64,000 nt of DNA from Flavobacterium sp. CFS9 (GTDB lineage: Bacteria > Bacteroidota > Bacteroidia > Flavobacteriales > Flavobacteriaceae), in contig NZ_AP031573.1 in NCBI RefSeq assembly GCF_041154745.1, positions 3,038,001 to 3,102,000 of the forward strand, written 5' to 3'. Made by a program: the position numbers and the translations under genes. The notes beneath the pieces are model-generated. The model made no database searches and was not told the origin of the DNA. It saw nothing but the letters and a program-made list of their open reading frames with translations. Below are positions 35,089 to 43,749 of this stretch, piece after piece (position 1 is the stretch's first letter; every line of letters starts with the position of its first letter).

Positions 35089-36276
35089 ATGGCAAAGGAG
35101 AATTTTAATCGTTCCAAACCGCACTTAAACATAGGTACAATTGGACACGTGGATCACGGAAAAACTACATTAACTGCAGCAATTACAAAAGTATTGTCTG
35201 ATGCTGGTTACTGTCAAGCAAAATCGTTTGATCAAATCGATAACGCTCCAGAGGAGAAAGAAAGAGGTATTACTATTAATACATCACACGTAGAGTATGA
35301 AACAGCTAACCGTCACTACGCTCACGTTGACTGTCCAGGTCACGCGGATTACGTAAAGAACATGGTTACTGGTGCTGCTCAAATGGACGGAGCTATCTTA
35401 GTAGTTGCTGCTACAGATGGTCCAATGCCACAAACTCGTGAGCACATCCTTTTAGGTCGTCAGGTTGGTATTCCAAGAATCGTTGTTTTCATGAACAAAG
35501 TGGATATGGTTGATGATGCTGAGTTATTAGAGCTTGTTGAGATGGAAATTAGAGATTTATTATCTTTCTACGAATATGATGGAGATAATGGTCCTGTAGT
35601 TCAAGGTTCTGCTTTAGGAGGATTGAACAATGATCCAAACTGGGTTCCTAAAATTATTGAATTAATGGAAGCTGTTGATGCTTGGATCGAAGAGCCGGTA
35701 CGTGACGTAGCTAAGCCATTCTTGATGCCAGTTGAGGACGTATTTACAATTACAGGTCGTGGAACTGTTGCTACAGGTCGTATCGAAACTGGAGTTGCTA
35801 ACACTGGAGATCCTGTTGAAATCATTGGTATGGGAGCTGAAAAATTAACTTCTACTATTACAGGAGTTGAGATGTTCCGTAAAATCCTTGACAGAGGTGA
35901 AGCTGGAGATAACGTAGGTTTATTGTTAAGAGGTATTGATAAAGCTGATATCAAAAGAGGTATGGTTATTATTAAGCCAGGTTCAGTAAAACCACACTCT
36001 CAATTCAAAGCTGAGGTTTATATCTTGAAAAAAGAAGAAGGTGGACGTCACACTCCATTCCACAATAACTACCGTCCGCAGTTCTACGTACGTACAACTG
36101 ACGTAACAGGAGTTATTACTTTACCAGAAGGAGTAGAGATGGTAATGCCAGGAGACAACTTGACTATCAATGTTGCTTTGTTAAGCCCAATCGCTATGAA
36201 CGTAGGTTTACGTTTTGCTATCCGTGAAGGTGGTAGAACAGTAGGTGCTGGACAGGTTACTGAAATCGTAGAGTAA
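35089..36276 (+). CDS. tuf: Translation elongation factor Tu
   Basis: A 395-aa GTPase that brings aminoacyl-tRNA to the ribosomal A site. G1 is GHVDHGKT (residues 19-26), G2 has the [12 protein letters not shown] switch I segment, G3 is DCPGHADY, G4 is NKVD, and the effector region and domains II and III ([35 protein letters not shown]) are complete. Codon use is restricted to favoured codons (GGT, CGT, TTA), as expected for a very highly expressed gene. It lies between tRNA-Thr(GGT) and tRNA-Trp. A hairpin (36295-36332) after the stop may reduce transcription into secE. Confidence 0.99.
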   Translation: MAKENFNRSKPHLNIGTIGHVDHGKTTLTAAITKVLSDAGYCQAKSFDQIDNAPEEKERGITINTSHVEYETANRHYAHVDCPGHADYVKNMVTGAAQMDGAILVVAATDGPMPQTREHILLGRQVGIPRIVVFMNKVDMVDDAELLELVEMEIRDLLSFYEYDGDNGPVVQGSALGGLNNDPNWVPKIIELMEAVDAWIEEPVRDVAKPFLMPVEDVFTITGRGTVATGRIETGVANTGDPVEIIGMGAEKLTSTITGVEMFRKILDRGEAGDNVGLLLRGIDKADIKRGMVIIKPGSVKPHSQFKAEVYILKKEEGGRHTPFHNNYRPQFYVRTTDVTGVITLPEGVEMVMPGDNLTINVALLSPIAMNVGLRFAIREGGRTVGAGQVTEIVE

Positions 36277-36294
36277 TTCTATAATAATAAAAAC

Positions 36295-36332
36295 AAAAGC
36301 CAGCTGGTTTCTAATTGAAATCACTGGCTTTT
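36295..36332 (+). terminator. Terminator or attenuator after tuf
   Basis: AAAAGCCAG (36295-36303) and CTGGCTTTT (36324-36332) pair, with an inner GGTTTC/GAAATC stem. It is followed 4 bases later by tRNA-Trp, so read-through or a processed end is needed to express the downstream genes. Confidence 0.65.
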
Positions 36333-36336
36333 AATT

Positions 36337-36407
36337 ACGGGCGTAGTTCAAGGGTAGAATAGCGGTCTCCAAAACCGTTGATGGGGGTTCGAATCCCTCC
36401 GCCCGTG
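36337..36407 (+). tRNA. tRNA-Trp (CCA anticodon)
   Basis: Acceptor stem ACGGGCG/CGCCCGT, D-arm AGTTCAAGGGTAGAAT, anticodon arm GCGGT-CTCCAAA-ACCGT with anticodon CCA at 36369-36371, T-arm GGGGTTCGAATCCCT. Discriminator G. secE starts 19 bases after it. Confidence 0.97.
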
Positions 36408-36426
36408 CAATAAAAAAATATATCAA

Positions 36427-36624
36427 ATGACAAAAGTTACTAATTATTTATCAGAGGCTTTCGAAGAGTTAAAGTCAAATGTTACTTGGCCAGCTTGGGC
36501 TGAGGTTCAAAAATTGACAATTGTTGTGGCTGTATTTTCGATTCTGTTCGCTTTGGCAACATGGGGAGTAGACGAATTTTTTGCAAAAGCTTTGGCTGGA
36601 TTTTTTAACTGGTTAAAAGGATAA
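36427..36624 (+). CDS. secE: Preprotein translocase subunit SecE
   Basis: A 65-aa single-pass inner-membrane protein of the SecYEG channel. The N-terminal amphipathic helix (KVTNYLSEAFEELKSNVTWPAWAEVQKLTIVV) has the conserved WP-AEVQKLT hinge of short SecE proteins, and the transmembrane helix follows (about 30-50). It is located in the universal position between tRNA-Trp and nusG, with nusG 10 bases after its stop. Confidence 0.95.
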   Translation: MTKVTNYLSEAFEELKSNVTWPAWAEVQKLTIVVAVFSILFALATWGVDEFFAKALAGFFNWLKG

Positions 36625-36634
36625 TTTTTTTGTG

Positions 36635-37186
36635 ATGGCAGATAATAATGTGAAAAAATGGTATGTGGTTAGAGCTGTAAGCGGACAAGAGAATAAAGTC
36701 AAAGCTTACATCGAAACTGAGATTGCCAGACTAGGGATGGAGGATTATGTTTCCCAGGTTTTAGTGCCTACTGAAAAAGTAGTTACGGTAAAAGATGGGA
36801 AGAAATCATCTAAGGATAAAGTTTATTTCCCTGGATATGTTATGATCGAAGCCAATTTAGTTGGTGAGATACCTCATATTATTAAGTCAATTACCAGTGT
36901 AATTGGGTTTCTAGGTGAGATCAAAGGTGGGGAACCAGTTCCTTTGAGACTTTCTGAAGTAAATAGAATGTTAGGTAAAGTAGATGAGTTGGCAGTTAAC
37001 ACAGATACTCGCTCTATTCCTTTCAGCCTTGGTGAAACTGTAAAAGTGATCGATGGTCCTTTTAACGGGTTTAACGGTTCGGTTGAAAAAATTAATGAAG
37101 AAAAGCGTAAACTTGAAGTTATGGTTAAGATTTTCGGAAGAAAAACACCATTAGAATTAAGTTTTATGCAAGTTGAAAAAGTATAA
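36635..37186 (+). CDS. nusG: Transcription termination/antitermination factor NusG
   Basis: A 183-aa protein starting at the ATG at 36635; an adjoining GTG codon one position upstream is not needed. It has the NGN domain (KKWYVVRAVSGQENKVKAYIETEIARLGMEDYVSQVLVPTEK) and a C-terminal KOW domain (VKVIDGPFNGFNGSVEKINEEKRKLEVMVKIFGRKTPLELSF). NusG binds RNA polymerase across the cleft and couples to Rho or to ribosomal S10. It is part of the secE-nusG-rplKA transcript. Confidence 0.97.
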   Translation: MADNNVKKWYVVRAVSGQENKVKAYIETEIARLGMEDYVSQVLVPTEKVVTVKDGKKSSKDKVYFPGYVMIEANLVGEIPHIIKSITSVIGFLGEIKGGEPVPLRLSEVNRMLGKVDELAVNTDTRSIPFSLGETVKVIDGPFNGFNGSVEKINEEKRKLEVMVKIFGRKTPLELSFMQVEKV

Positions 37187-37209
37187 TTTTTTGTTACACT
37201 ATAATAAAC

Positions 37210-37238
37210 CATTGTAATCGCTTCCATTGATTACAATG
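37210..37238 (+). promoter_or_regulatory. Perfect hairpin in the nusG-rplK spacer
   Basis: CATTGTAATC (37210-37219) and GATTACAATG (37229-37238) form a perfect 10-bp stem with a 9-base loop, followed by ATAAATTTTTTA and then the rplK ATG at 37254. It could be an attenuator, an RNA-processing site, or a binding site for a ribosomal protein such as uL1. Confidence 0.5.
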
Positions 37239-37253
37239 ATAAATTTTTTAAAA

Positions 37254-37691
37254 ATGGCTAAAGAAATTAGTAAGGTAGTTAAACTACAAGTTAAGGGAGG
37301 TGCTGCGAACCCGTCGCCACCGGTTGGACCTGCTTTAGGAGCTGCTGGGGTTAACATCATGGAGTTCTGTAAGCAATTTAATGCTAGAACTCAGGATAAA
37401 CCTGGCAAAATTTGCCCAGTGCAAATCACTGTGTATAAAGACAAATCATTTGATTTTGTCGTTAAGACTCCTCCAGCAGCAGTTCAGTTAATGGAAGCTG
37501 CAAAGCTAAAATCTGGTTCTGGTGAGCCTAATCGTAAAAAAGTAGCTAGCGTTACTTGGGAACAAATTAGAACTATTGCTGAAGACAAAATGCCGGACTT
37601 AAACGCTTTCACAATTGAGAAAGCTATGAGTATGGTTGCTGGAACAGCTAGATCTATGGGTATAACTGTATCAGGAGATGCTCCTTTTTAA
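37254..37691 (+). CDS. rplK: 50S ribosomal protein uL11
   Basis: A 145-aa protein from the ATG at 37254 ([46 protein letters not shown]); an upstream in-frame codon is not used because family members start here. L11 forms the base of the ribosomal stalk and is needed for factor binding and the stringent response. The [17 protein letters not shown] and [22 protein letters not shown] stretches are typical. rplA starts 13 bases after its stop, and a hairpin precedes it (37210-37238). Confidence 0.97.
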   Translation: MAKEISKVVKLQVKGGAANPSPPVGPALGAAGVNIMEFCKQFNARTQDKPGKICPVQITVYKDKSFDFVVKTPPAAVQLMEAAKLKSGSGEPNRKKVASVTWEQIRTIAEDKMPDLNAFTIEKAMSMVAGTARSMGITVSGDAPF

Positions 37692-37704
37692 TTAAGAAAA
37701 AGAC

Positions 37705-38394
37705 ATGGCAAAATTAACAAAAAAGCAAAAAGAGGCTGCTTCAAAAATTGAAAAGAACAAATTATACTCTCTAAAAGATGCTGCGGCATTATTGAAAGTT
37801 GTTGCTTCTGCAAAATTTGATGAGTCTGTTGATATCGCAGTTCGTTTGGGTGTAGATCCTAGAAAAGCGAATCAAATGGTAAGAGGTGTAGTTACATTAC
37901 CTCACGGAACAGGAAAAGACGTTAAAGTATTAGCGTTGGTTACTCCAGATAAAGAGGCTGAAGCAAGAGAAGCTGGAGCAGATCACGTAGGTCTTGACGA
38001 TTACTTACAAAAAATTAAAGATGGTTGGACTGATGTTGATGTAATCATCACTATGCCGGCTGTTATGGGTAAATTAGGTCCATTAGGTCGTATTTTAGGA
38101 CCTAGAGGTTTAATGCCAAACCCTAAAACAGGTACTGTAACTATGGATGTTGCAAAAGCTGTTGCAGAGGTTAAAGCTGGTAAAATTGACTTTAAAGTTG
38201 ATAAAACTGGTATCGTTCACGCAGGAATTGGTAAAGTTTCTTTTGGAGCTGAGCAAATTGTTGAGAACGCACACGAAATTATTCAAACATTAATAAAACT
38301 TAAACCAACTGCTGCTAAAGGTACCTACATTAAAGGTATTCACCTTACAAGCACTATGAGTCCTGCTATTGCATTAGACCCAAAAGCAGTATAA
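37705..38394 (+). CDS. rplA: 50S ribosomal protein uL1
   Basis: A 229-aa protein of the L1 family ([113 protein letters not shown]). It binds 23S rRNA at the L1 stalk and helps move deacylated tRNA out of the E site. In many bacteria it also represses its own operon by binding the leader of rplK, which makes the hairpin at 37210-37238 of interest. The [14 protein letters not shown] loop is the classical signature. Confidence 0.97.
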   Translation: MAKLTKKQKEAASKIEKNKLYSLKDAAALLKVVASAKFDESVDIAVRLGVDPRKANQMVRGVVTLPHGTGKDVKVLALVTPDKEAEAREAGADHVGLDDYLQKIKDGWTDVDVIITMPAVMGKLGPLGRILGPRGLMPNPKTGTVTMDVAKAVAEVKAGKIDFKVDKTGIVHAGIGKVSFGAEQIVENAHEIIQTLIKLKPTAAKGTYIKGIHLTSTMSPAIALDPKAV

Positions 38395-38416
38395 TTGGTA
38401 GTTAAAAATTTTTAGT

Positions 38417-38923
38417 ATGACTAGAGAAGAAAAATCAATCGCGATTGAAAATTTAACTGCGCAGTTAGCTGGTACAAATATCATTTATGTATCTGATATT
38501 TCTGGTTTAAACGCAGAGACAACTTCAAACTTACGTAGAGCTTGTTTTAAAGCTGGAATCAAATTAGAAGTTGTAAAGAACACTTTGCTTGCAAAAGCAA
38601 TGGAAGCTTCTGCTAATGATTATGGTGATTTACCAACAGTTTTAACTGGTAACAGTGCTATATTTATTTCTGATGTAGCGAATGCTCCTGGAAAAATTAT
38701 CAAAGATTTCCGTAAGAAATCTGATAAACCAGTTTTAAAAGGTGCTTTCATCAACAATGAAATTTACATTGGAGATAATCAATTAGATGCATTAGCAACT
38801 ATTAAATCTAAAGAAGAGCTTATCGGAGAAATCATTGGATTATTACAATCTCCAGCTCAAAGAATTATTTCTGCTTTACAAAACAAATTCGCAGGAAGCG
38901 AAGGAGAAGAAGGAGCGGAGTAA
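38417..38923 (+). CDS. rplJ: 50S ribosomal protein uL10
   Basis: A 168-aa protein (MTREEKSIAIENLTAQLAGTNIIYVSDISGLNAETTSNLRRACFKAGIKLEVVKNTL) that carries dimers of bL12 on its C-terminal helix and connects the stalk to the ribosome via uL11. In many bacteria uL10 with L12 autoregulates rplJ translation. Length and the C-terminal helix (RIISALQNKFAGSEGEEGAE) are normal. A 92-base spacer with a purine-rich AAGGAGG block separates it from rplL. Confidence 0.96.
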   Translation: MTREEKSIAIENLTAQLAGTNIIYVSDISGLNAETTSNLRRACFKAGIKLEVVKNTLLAKAMEASANDYGDLPTVLTGNSAIFISDVANAPGKIIKDFRKKSDKPVLKGAFINNEIYIGDNQLDALATIKSKEELIGEIIGLLQSPAQRIISALQNKFAGSEGEEGAE

Positions 38924-38933
38924 TTTTAAATGT

Positions 38934-38951
38934 AAGGAGGAATGCTTCCTT
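38934..38951 (+). promoter_or_regulatory. AAGGAGG block and short hairpin between rplJ and rplL
   Basis: AAGGAGG (38934-38940) is a near-perfect complement of the 16S tail, but the nearest ATG (38942) is 1 base away and the rplL ATG is about 75 bases away. AGGAA (38938-38942) can pair with TTCCT (38946-38950). The function is unclear. Confidence 0.45.
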
Positions 38952-39015
38952 GCTGCTTAATTAGCGCACAATAAACAAAATATAATTTTACAAATCATTT
39001 TAAACGATAGAAAAA

Positions 39016-39387
39016 ATGGCAGATTTGAAACAATTCGCAGAACAATTAGTTAACCTAACAGTTAAAGAAGTTAACGAATTAGCAACAATATTAAAAGACG
39101 AGTATGGTATCGAGCCTGCTGCTGCAGCTGTAGTAGTTGCTGCTGGTGGTGGAGATGGTGCTGCTGAAGAAGCACAAACTGAATTTACAGTTGTATTGAA
39201 AGAAGCTGGAGCTTCTAAATTAGCAGTTGTGAAATTAGTAAAAGAACTTACAGGTTTAGGTCTTAAAGAAGCTAAAGATGTAGTTGACGGTGCTCCAAGT
39301 AACGTTAAAGAAGGTGTTTCTAAAGAAGAGGCTGAAGGTCTTAAAAAATCATTAGAAGAAGCTGGAGCTGTAGTTGAGCTTAAATAA
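39016..39387 (+). CDS. rplL: 50S ribosomal protein bL12 (L7/L12)
   Basis: A 123-aa protein with an N-terminal dimerisation domain ([42 protein letters not shown]), an Ala-rich hinge (about residues 35-55) and the conserved C-terminal factor-binding domain ([45 protein letters not shown]). It is present in several copies per ribosome and recruits EF-Tu, EF-G and other factors. Synthesis must exceed that of uL10, which suggests extra translation or a separate control in the spacer before it. A hairpin (39410-39451) separates it from rpoB. Confidence 0.97.
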   Translation: MADLKQFAEQLVNLTVKEVNELATILKDEYGIEPAAAAVVVAAGGGDGAAEEAQTEFTVVLKEAGASKLAVVKLVKELTGLGLKEAKDVVDGAPSNVKEGVSKEEAEGLKKSLEEAGAVVELK

Positions 39388-39409
39388 TTTAACTCAGTTT
39401 TAAGAACTA

Positions 39410-39451
39410 GGTTTAGGTCCTGAGCTAACACTCAAAGGCCTAAACCATTTT
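39410..39451 (+). terminator. Attenuator-type hairpin between rplL and rpoB
   Basis: GGTTTAGG (39410-39417) and CCTAAACC (39439-39446) pair over 8 bp, with further inner pairing and a T-rich stretch after. As in other bacteria it would let most transcripts end after rplL and only part continue into rpoBC. The rest of the 264-base spacer up to 39651 shows only AT-rich sequence. Confidence 0.65.
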
Positions 39452-39651
39452 TCGTATAATAAAATACATTAAATTTTATTATCAAATAGTTTAAAATACG
39501 GAAGAGTTTTTGATCAATACGAAGAAAAAAAATAGAGCTTGATTTATCCGGTTTATTTTTAAAGATGTATTGATTCTAAAAAGAAAGTATAAACTAAACA
39601 ATGTGTTTTACACAAAAAACTACTTTTTTTTAATCAAAATTTTGTTCATTG

Positions 39652-42600
39652 ATGATAACAAATCAGACTGAAAGATTGAATTTTGCCTCTACAAAAAATA
39701 TTCCTGACTATCCGGATTTTCTAGATGTTCAGGTTAAATCTTTTAAAGATTTTTTCCAATTAGAAACTAAATCTGACGAAAGAGGCAACGAAGGTCTATA
39801 CAACACCTTCATGGAAAACTTTCCAATTACAGATACAAGAAACAACTTTGTATTGGAGTTCCTGGATTATTTTGTAGACCCGCCACGTTATACAATTCAA
39901 GAATGTATAGAGAGAGGACTTACCTATAGTGTGCCTTTAAAAGCCAGGTTAAAACTATACTGTACAGACCCAGAACACGAAGATTTTGAAACTATTGTAC
40001 AAGATGTTTATCTTGGAACAATTCCTTACATGACGCCAAGTGGTACCTTTGTAATTAATGGTGCTGAGCGTGTAGTAGTATCTCAGCTACACCGTTCTCC
40101 TGGGGTTTTCTTTGGACAATCATTCCACGCAAATGGAACAAAATTATATTCTGCCAGAGTAATTCCTTTTAAAGGATCCTGGATAGAATTTTCTACAGAT
40201 ATTAACAGCGTTATGTACGCGTATATCGATAGAAAGAAAAAATTACCGGTAACAACTTTATTCCGTGCTATAGGTTTCGAAAGAGATAAAGACATCCTTG
40301 AAATTTTCGACTTAGCTGAAGAAATTAAAGTTTCTAAAACAGGTATCAAAAAGTATATTGGAAGAAGACTTGCTGCGCGTGTATTGAACACTTGGCACGA
40401 GGATTTCGTTGATGAAGATACCGGAGAGGTAGTTTCTATCGAACGTAACGAAATCATCCTTGATCGTGATACTATTATCGACAAAGATAATGTGGAAGAG
40501 ATCATCGATTCTAACGTTAAATCTATTTTGTTACACAAAGAGGATAATAACCAGGCAGATTATGCTATTATCCACAACACATTACAAAAAGATCCAACAA
40601 ACTCTGAAAAAGAAGCTGTTGAGCATATCTACAGACAATTGCGTAATGCAGAACCGCCTGATGAAGAAACTGCTCGTGGTATTATTGATAAATTGTTCTT
40701 CTCTGATCAACGTTATAACTTAGGTGAAGTTGGTCGTTACAGAATGAACAAAAAGTTAGATTTAGATATCCCTATGGACAAGCAGGTGCTTACCAAAGAA
40801 GATATCATTACAATCGTGAAATATTTGATCGAATTGATCAACTCAAAAGCTGAGATTGATGATATTGATCACTTATCAAACCGTCGTGTTAGAACAGTTG
40901 GAGAACAATTGTCTCAACAATTCGGTGTTGGTTTAGCACGTATGGCAAGAACTATTCGTGAGAGAATGAACGTTAGAGATAACGAGGTGTTTACACCAAT
41001 TGATTTGATTAATGCTAAAACATTATCATCAGTTATCAACTCTTTCTTTGGTACAAACCAGTTGTCTCAATTTATGGATCAAACAAATCCATTAGCTGAG
41101 ATTACACACAAAAGAAGACTTTCTGCACTTGGACCAGGTGGACTTTCGAGAGAAAGAGCTGGTTTCGAGGTTCGTGACGTTCACTATACGCACTATGGTC
41201 GTTTATGTCCGATTGAAACTCCAGAGGGACCAAACATTGGTTTGATTTCATCTCTTGGTGTTTATGCAAAAGTAAACGGAATGGGATTCATCGAAACTCC
41301 ATACCGTAAAGTAACTAATGGTGTAGTTGATTTAGAAAGTACTCCAATTTACTTAAGCGCTGAAGAAGAAGAAGGAAAAATGATTGCTCAGGCAAACATT
41401 GAAATGGATGAGACTGGTAAAATTACAGCAAGCAATGTTATTGCTCGTGAGGAAGGTGACTTCCCGGTTGTTGAACCTTCAGTTGTACATTATACTGACG
41501 TTGCACCTAACCAGATTGCTTCGATTTCGGCTTCGTTAATTCCTTTCCTGGAGCATGATGATGCGAACCGTGCGTTGATGGGATCTAACATGATGCGTCA
41601 GGCGGTTCCTTTGATCCGTCCTGAAGCTCCGATTGTTGGTACAGGTTTAGAGCGTCAGGTAGCTTCAGATTCGAGAGTATTGATTAATGCTGAAGGAGAT
41701 GGAACTGTAGAATACGTTGATGCAAATATTATTACTATCAAATACGACCGTACTGAAGATGAAAGAATGGTTAGTTTTGATGCTGATGAGAAAACATACA
41801 ACTTAATTAAATTTAGAAAAACCAATCAGGGAACAAGTATCAACTTGAAGCCAATCGTAAGAAAAGGTGACAGAGTGGTTCTTGGACAGGTATTATCAGA
41901 AGGATATGCTACTCAAAATGGTGAATTAGCTTTAGGTAGAAACCTAAAAGTTGCGTTCATGCCATGGAAAGGGTATAACTTTGAGGATGCGATTGTAATT
42001 TCTGAAAAAGTAGTTCGTGATGATATTTTTACTTCTATCCACGTTGATGATTATTCATTAGAGGTTAGAGATACGAAGTTAGGAAATGAAGAGTTAACAA
42101 ACGATATTCCTAACGTTTCTGAAGAAGCTACTAAAGATTTAGATGAAAACGGTATGATCAGAATTGGAGCAGAGGTTAAGCCTGGCGACATTTTGATCGG
42201 AAAAATTACGCCAAAAGGAGAATCAGATCCTACTCCGGAAGAGAAATTGCTTCGTGCAATCTTCGGGGATAAAGCAGGTGATGTAAAAGATGCTTCATTG
42301 AAAGCTTCTCCATCTTTACATGGTGTAGTTCTTGACAAAAAATTATTTGCAAGAGCCGTTAAAGATAAACGTAAACGTACTCAGGATAAAGATGCTTTAG
42401 GCGCTTTAGAAATGGAATTCGAAACTAAATTTGTTGAATTAAAAGACAGATTGGTTGAGAAATTATTCCTGATCGTTAACGGAAAAACATCTCAGGGTGT
42501 AATGAACGATTTGGGTGAAGAAGTTTTACCAAAAGGTAAAAAATATACTCAAAAAATGCTTTACGCAGTAGAGGATTTTGCTCACTTAAGCAAAGGTCAA

Positions 42601-43464
42601 TGGGTTGCTGATGACGCTACTAATAAAATGGTTAATGATTTAATTCATAACTATAAAATTAAGCTGAACGACTTACAAGGATCTTTAAGAAGAGAGAAAT
42701 TCACTATTACAGTTGGAGACGAATTGCCATCTGGAATCTTGAAATTGGCTAAAATCTATATCGCTAAAAAACGTAAGTTAAAAGTAGGTGATAAAATGGC
42801 AGGACGTCACGGTAACAAAGGTATTGTTGCAAGAATCGTTCGTCATGAAGATATGCCATTCTTAGAAGACGGAACACCGGTAGATATCGTATTGAATCCA
42901 CTTGGGGTACCATCTCGTATGAACATTGGTCAGATTTATGAAACTGTTCTTGGATGGGCCGGTATGAACTTGGGTAGAAAATTTGCTACTCCAATTTTTG
43001 ACGGTGCTTCTTTAGACCAAATCAATGCTTTGACAGATGAAGCCGGAGTACCACGTTTCGGACATACTCACCTTTATGATGGTGGTACTGGAGAGCGTTT
43101 TGCACAAAAAGCAACTGTGGGTGTAATTTACATGCTTAAATTAGGACACATGGTTGATGATAAGATGCACGCACGTTCTATCGGACCATACTCATTGATT
43201 ACGCAACAGCCACTTGGAGGTAAAGCTCAATTTGGAGGTCAGCGTTTTGGAGAGATGGAGGTTTGGGCACTTGAGGCTTATGGAGCTTCTAGTACACTAC
43301 GTGAAATCTTAACGGTTAAGTCTGATGACGTTATTGGTAGAGCTAAAACTTACGAAGCTATCGTTAAGGGTGAAACTATGCCAGAACCAGGTTTACCAGA
43401 ATCATTCAATGTATTAATGCACGAATTGAAAGGTCTAGGTTTAGATCTTCGTTTGGAAGAATAA
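39652..43464 (+). CDS. rpoB: DNA-directed RNA polymerase subunit beta
   Basis: A 1270-aa protein starting at the ATG at 39652 (a TTG directly before is not needed). It carries the fork loop and rifampicin-region ([61 protein letters not shown]), and the C-terminal flap and clamp contacts ([18 protein letters not shown]). Catalytic sites are shared with RpoC. Residues in the rifampicin pocket (S, Q, D, H, R, S in [24 protein letters not shown]) look wild-type. Codon use is like that of the neighbouring ribosomal genes. A 285-base spacer separates it from rpoC. Confidence 0.99.
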   Translation: MITNQTERLNFASTKNIPDYPDFLDVQVKSFKDFFQLETKSDERGNEGLYNTFMENFPITDTRNNFVLEFLDYFVDPPRYTIQECIERGLTYSVPLKARLKLYCTDPEHEDFETIVQDVYLGTIPYMTPSGTFVINGAERVVVSQLHRSPGVFFGQSFHANGTKLYSARVIPFKGSWIEFSTDINSVMYAYIDRKKKLPVTTLFRAIGFERDKDILEIFDLAEEIKVSKTGIKKYIGRRLAARVLNTWHEDFVDEDTGEVVSIERNEIILDRDTIIDKDNVEEIIDSNVKSILLHKEDNNQADYAIIHNTLQKDPTNSEKEAVEHIYRQLRNAEPPDEETARGIIDKLFFSDQRYNLGEVGRYRMNKKLDLDIPMDKQVLTKEDIITIVKYLIELINSKAEIDDIDHLSNRRVRTVGEQLSQQFGVGLARMARTIRERMNVRDNEVFTPIDLINAKTLSSVINSFFGTNQLSQFMDQTNPLAEITHKRRLSALGPGGLSRERAGFEVRDVHYTHYGRLCPIETPEGPNIGLISSLGVYAKVNGMGFIETPYRKVTNGVVDLESTPIYLSAEEEEGKMIAQANIEMDETGKITASNVIAREEGDFPVVEPSVVHYTDVAPNQIASISASLIPFLEHDDANRALMGSNMMRQAVPLIRPEAPIVGTGLERQVASDSRVLINAEGDGTVEYVDANIITIKYDRTEDERMVSFDADEKTYNLIKFRKTNQGTSINLKPIVRKGDRVVLGQVLSEGYATQNGELALGRNLKVAFMPWKGYNFEDAIVISEKVVRDDIFTSIHVDDYSLEVRDTKLGNEELTNDIPNVSEEATKDLDENGMIRIGAEVKPGDILIGKITPKGESDPTPEEKLLRAIFGDKAGDVKDASLKASPSLHGVVLDKKLFARAVKDKRKRTQDKDALGALEMEFETKFVELKDRLVEKLFLIVNGKTSQGVMNDLGEEVLPKGKKYTQKMLYAVEDFAHLSKGQWVADDATNKMVNDLIHNYKIKLNDLQGSLRREKFTITVGDELPSGILKLAKIYIAKKRKLKVGDKMAGRHGNKGIVARIVRHEDMPFLEDGTPVDIVLNPLGVPSRMNIGQIYETVLGWAGMNLGRKFATPIFDGASLDQINALTDEAGVPRFGHTHLYDGGTGERFAQKATVGVIYMLKLGHMVDDKMHARSIGPYSLITQQPLGGKAQFGGQRFGEMEVWALEAYGASSTLREILTVKSDDVIGRAKTYEAIVKGETMPEPGLPESFNVLMHELKGLGLDLRLEE

Positions 43465-43473
43465 ATAAAAGTT

Positions 43474-43525
43474 TTCAGTTACAGTCTCAGTATTCAGTCC
43501 CGCACTGAAAACTGGGACTGAAACT
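43474..43525. repeat. CAGT-rich repeat forming a hairpin in the rpoB-rpoC spacer
   Basis: TTCAGTCCC (43493-43501) pairs with GGGACTGAA (43514-43522) over 9 bp, within a run of GTTACAGTCTCAGTATTCAGT-type units similar to those at 801-835 and 2255-2345. Two further hairpins follow in the spacer: CTTCAAA/TTTGAAG (43614-43633) and ACTCTTT/AAAGAGT (43671-43693). Confidence 0.65.
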
Positions 43526-43749
43526 GTTTACTAAATGTTAGAAGTTTTTAAAGATTTATACCCGTAACCCGTTCCGATTTTTTATAGTAATGCAAGGCAT
43601 TATATAACTAGCGCTTCAAATTAAATTTTGAAGTTTAGAGAAGTAACCCGAGGTAGTAGCTGAATGATTAACTCTTTGAATTTTTTAAAGAGTAGATTAT
43701 AAATCTAAATTCAATTTTTTAATTGCAAAATAAATCAATAGTAAAAACT

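Noticed and set aside
36632..36634. GTG at 36632 as the nusG start
   Set aside because: The adjoining ATG at 36635 gives the family-typical N-terminus and needs no alternative start.
38942..38974. Short open frame (ATG CTT CCT ...) after AAGGAGG in the rplJ-rplL spacer
   Set aside because: The SD-like block is only 1 base before the ATG, far too close for initiation, and the 10-codon frame has no resemblance to known leader peptides.
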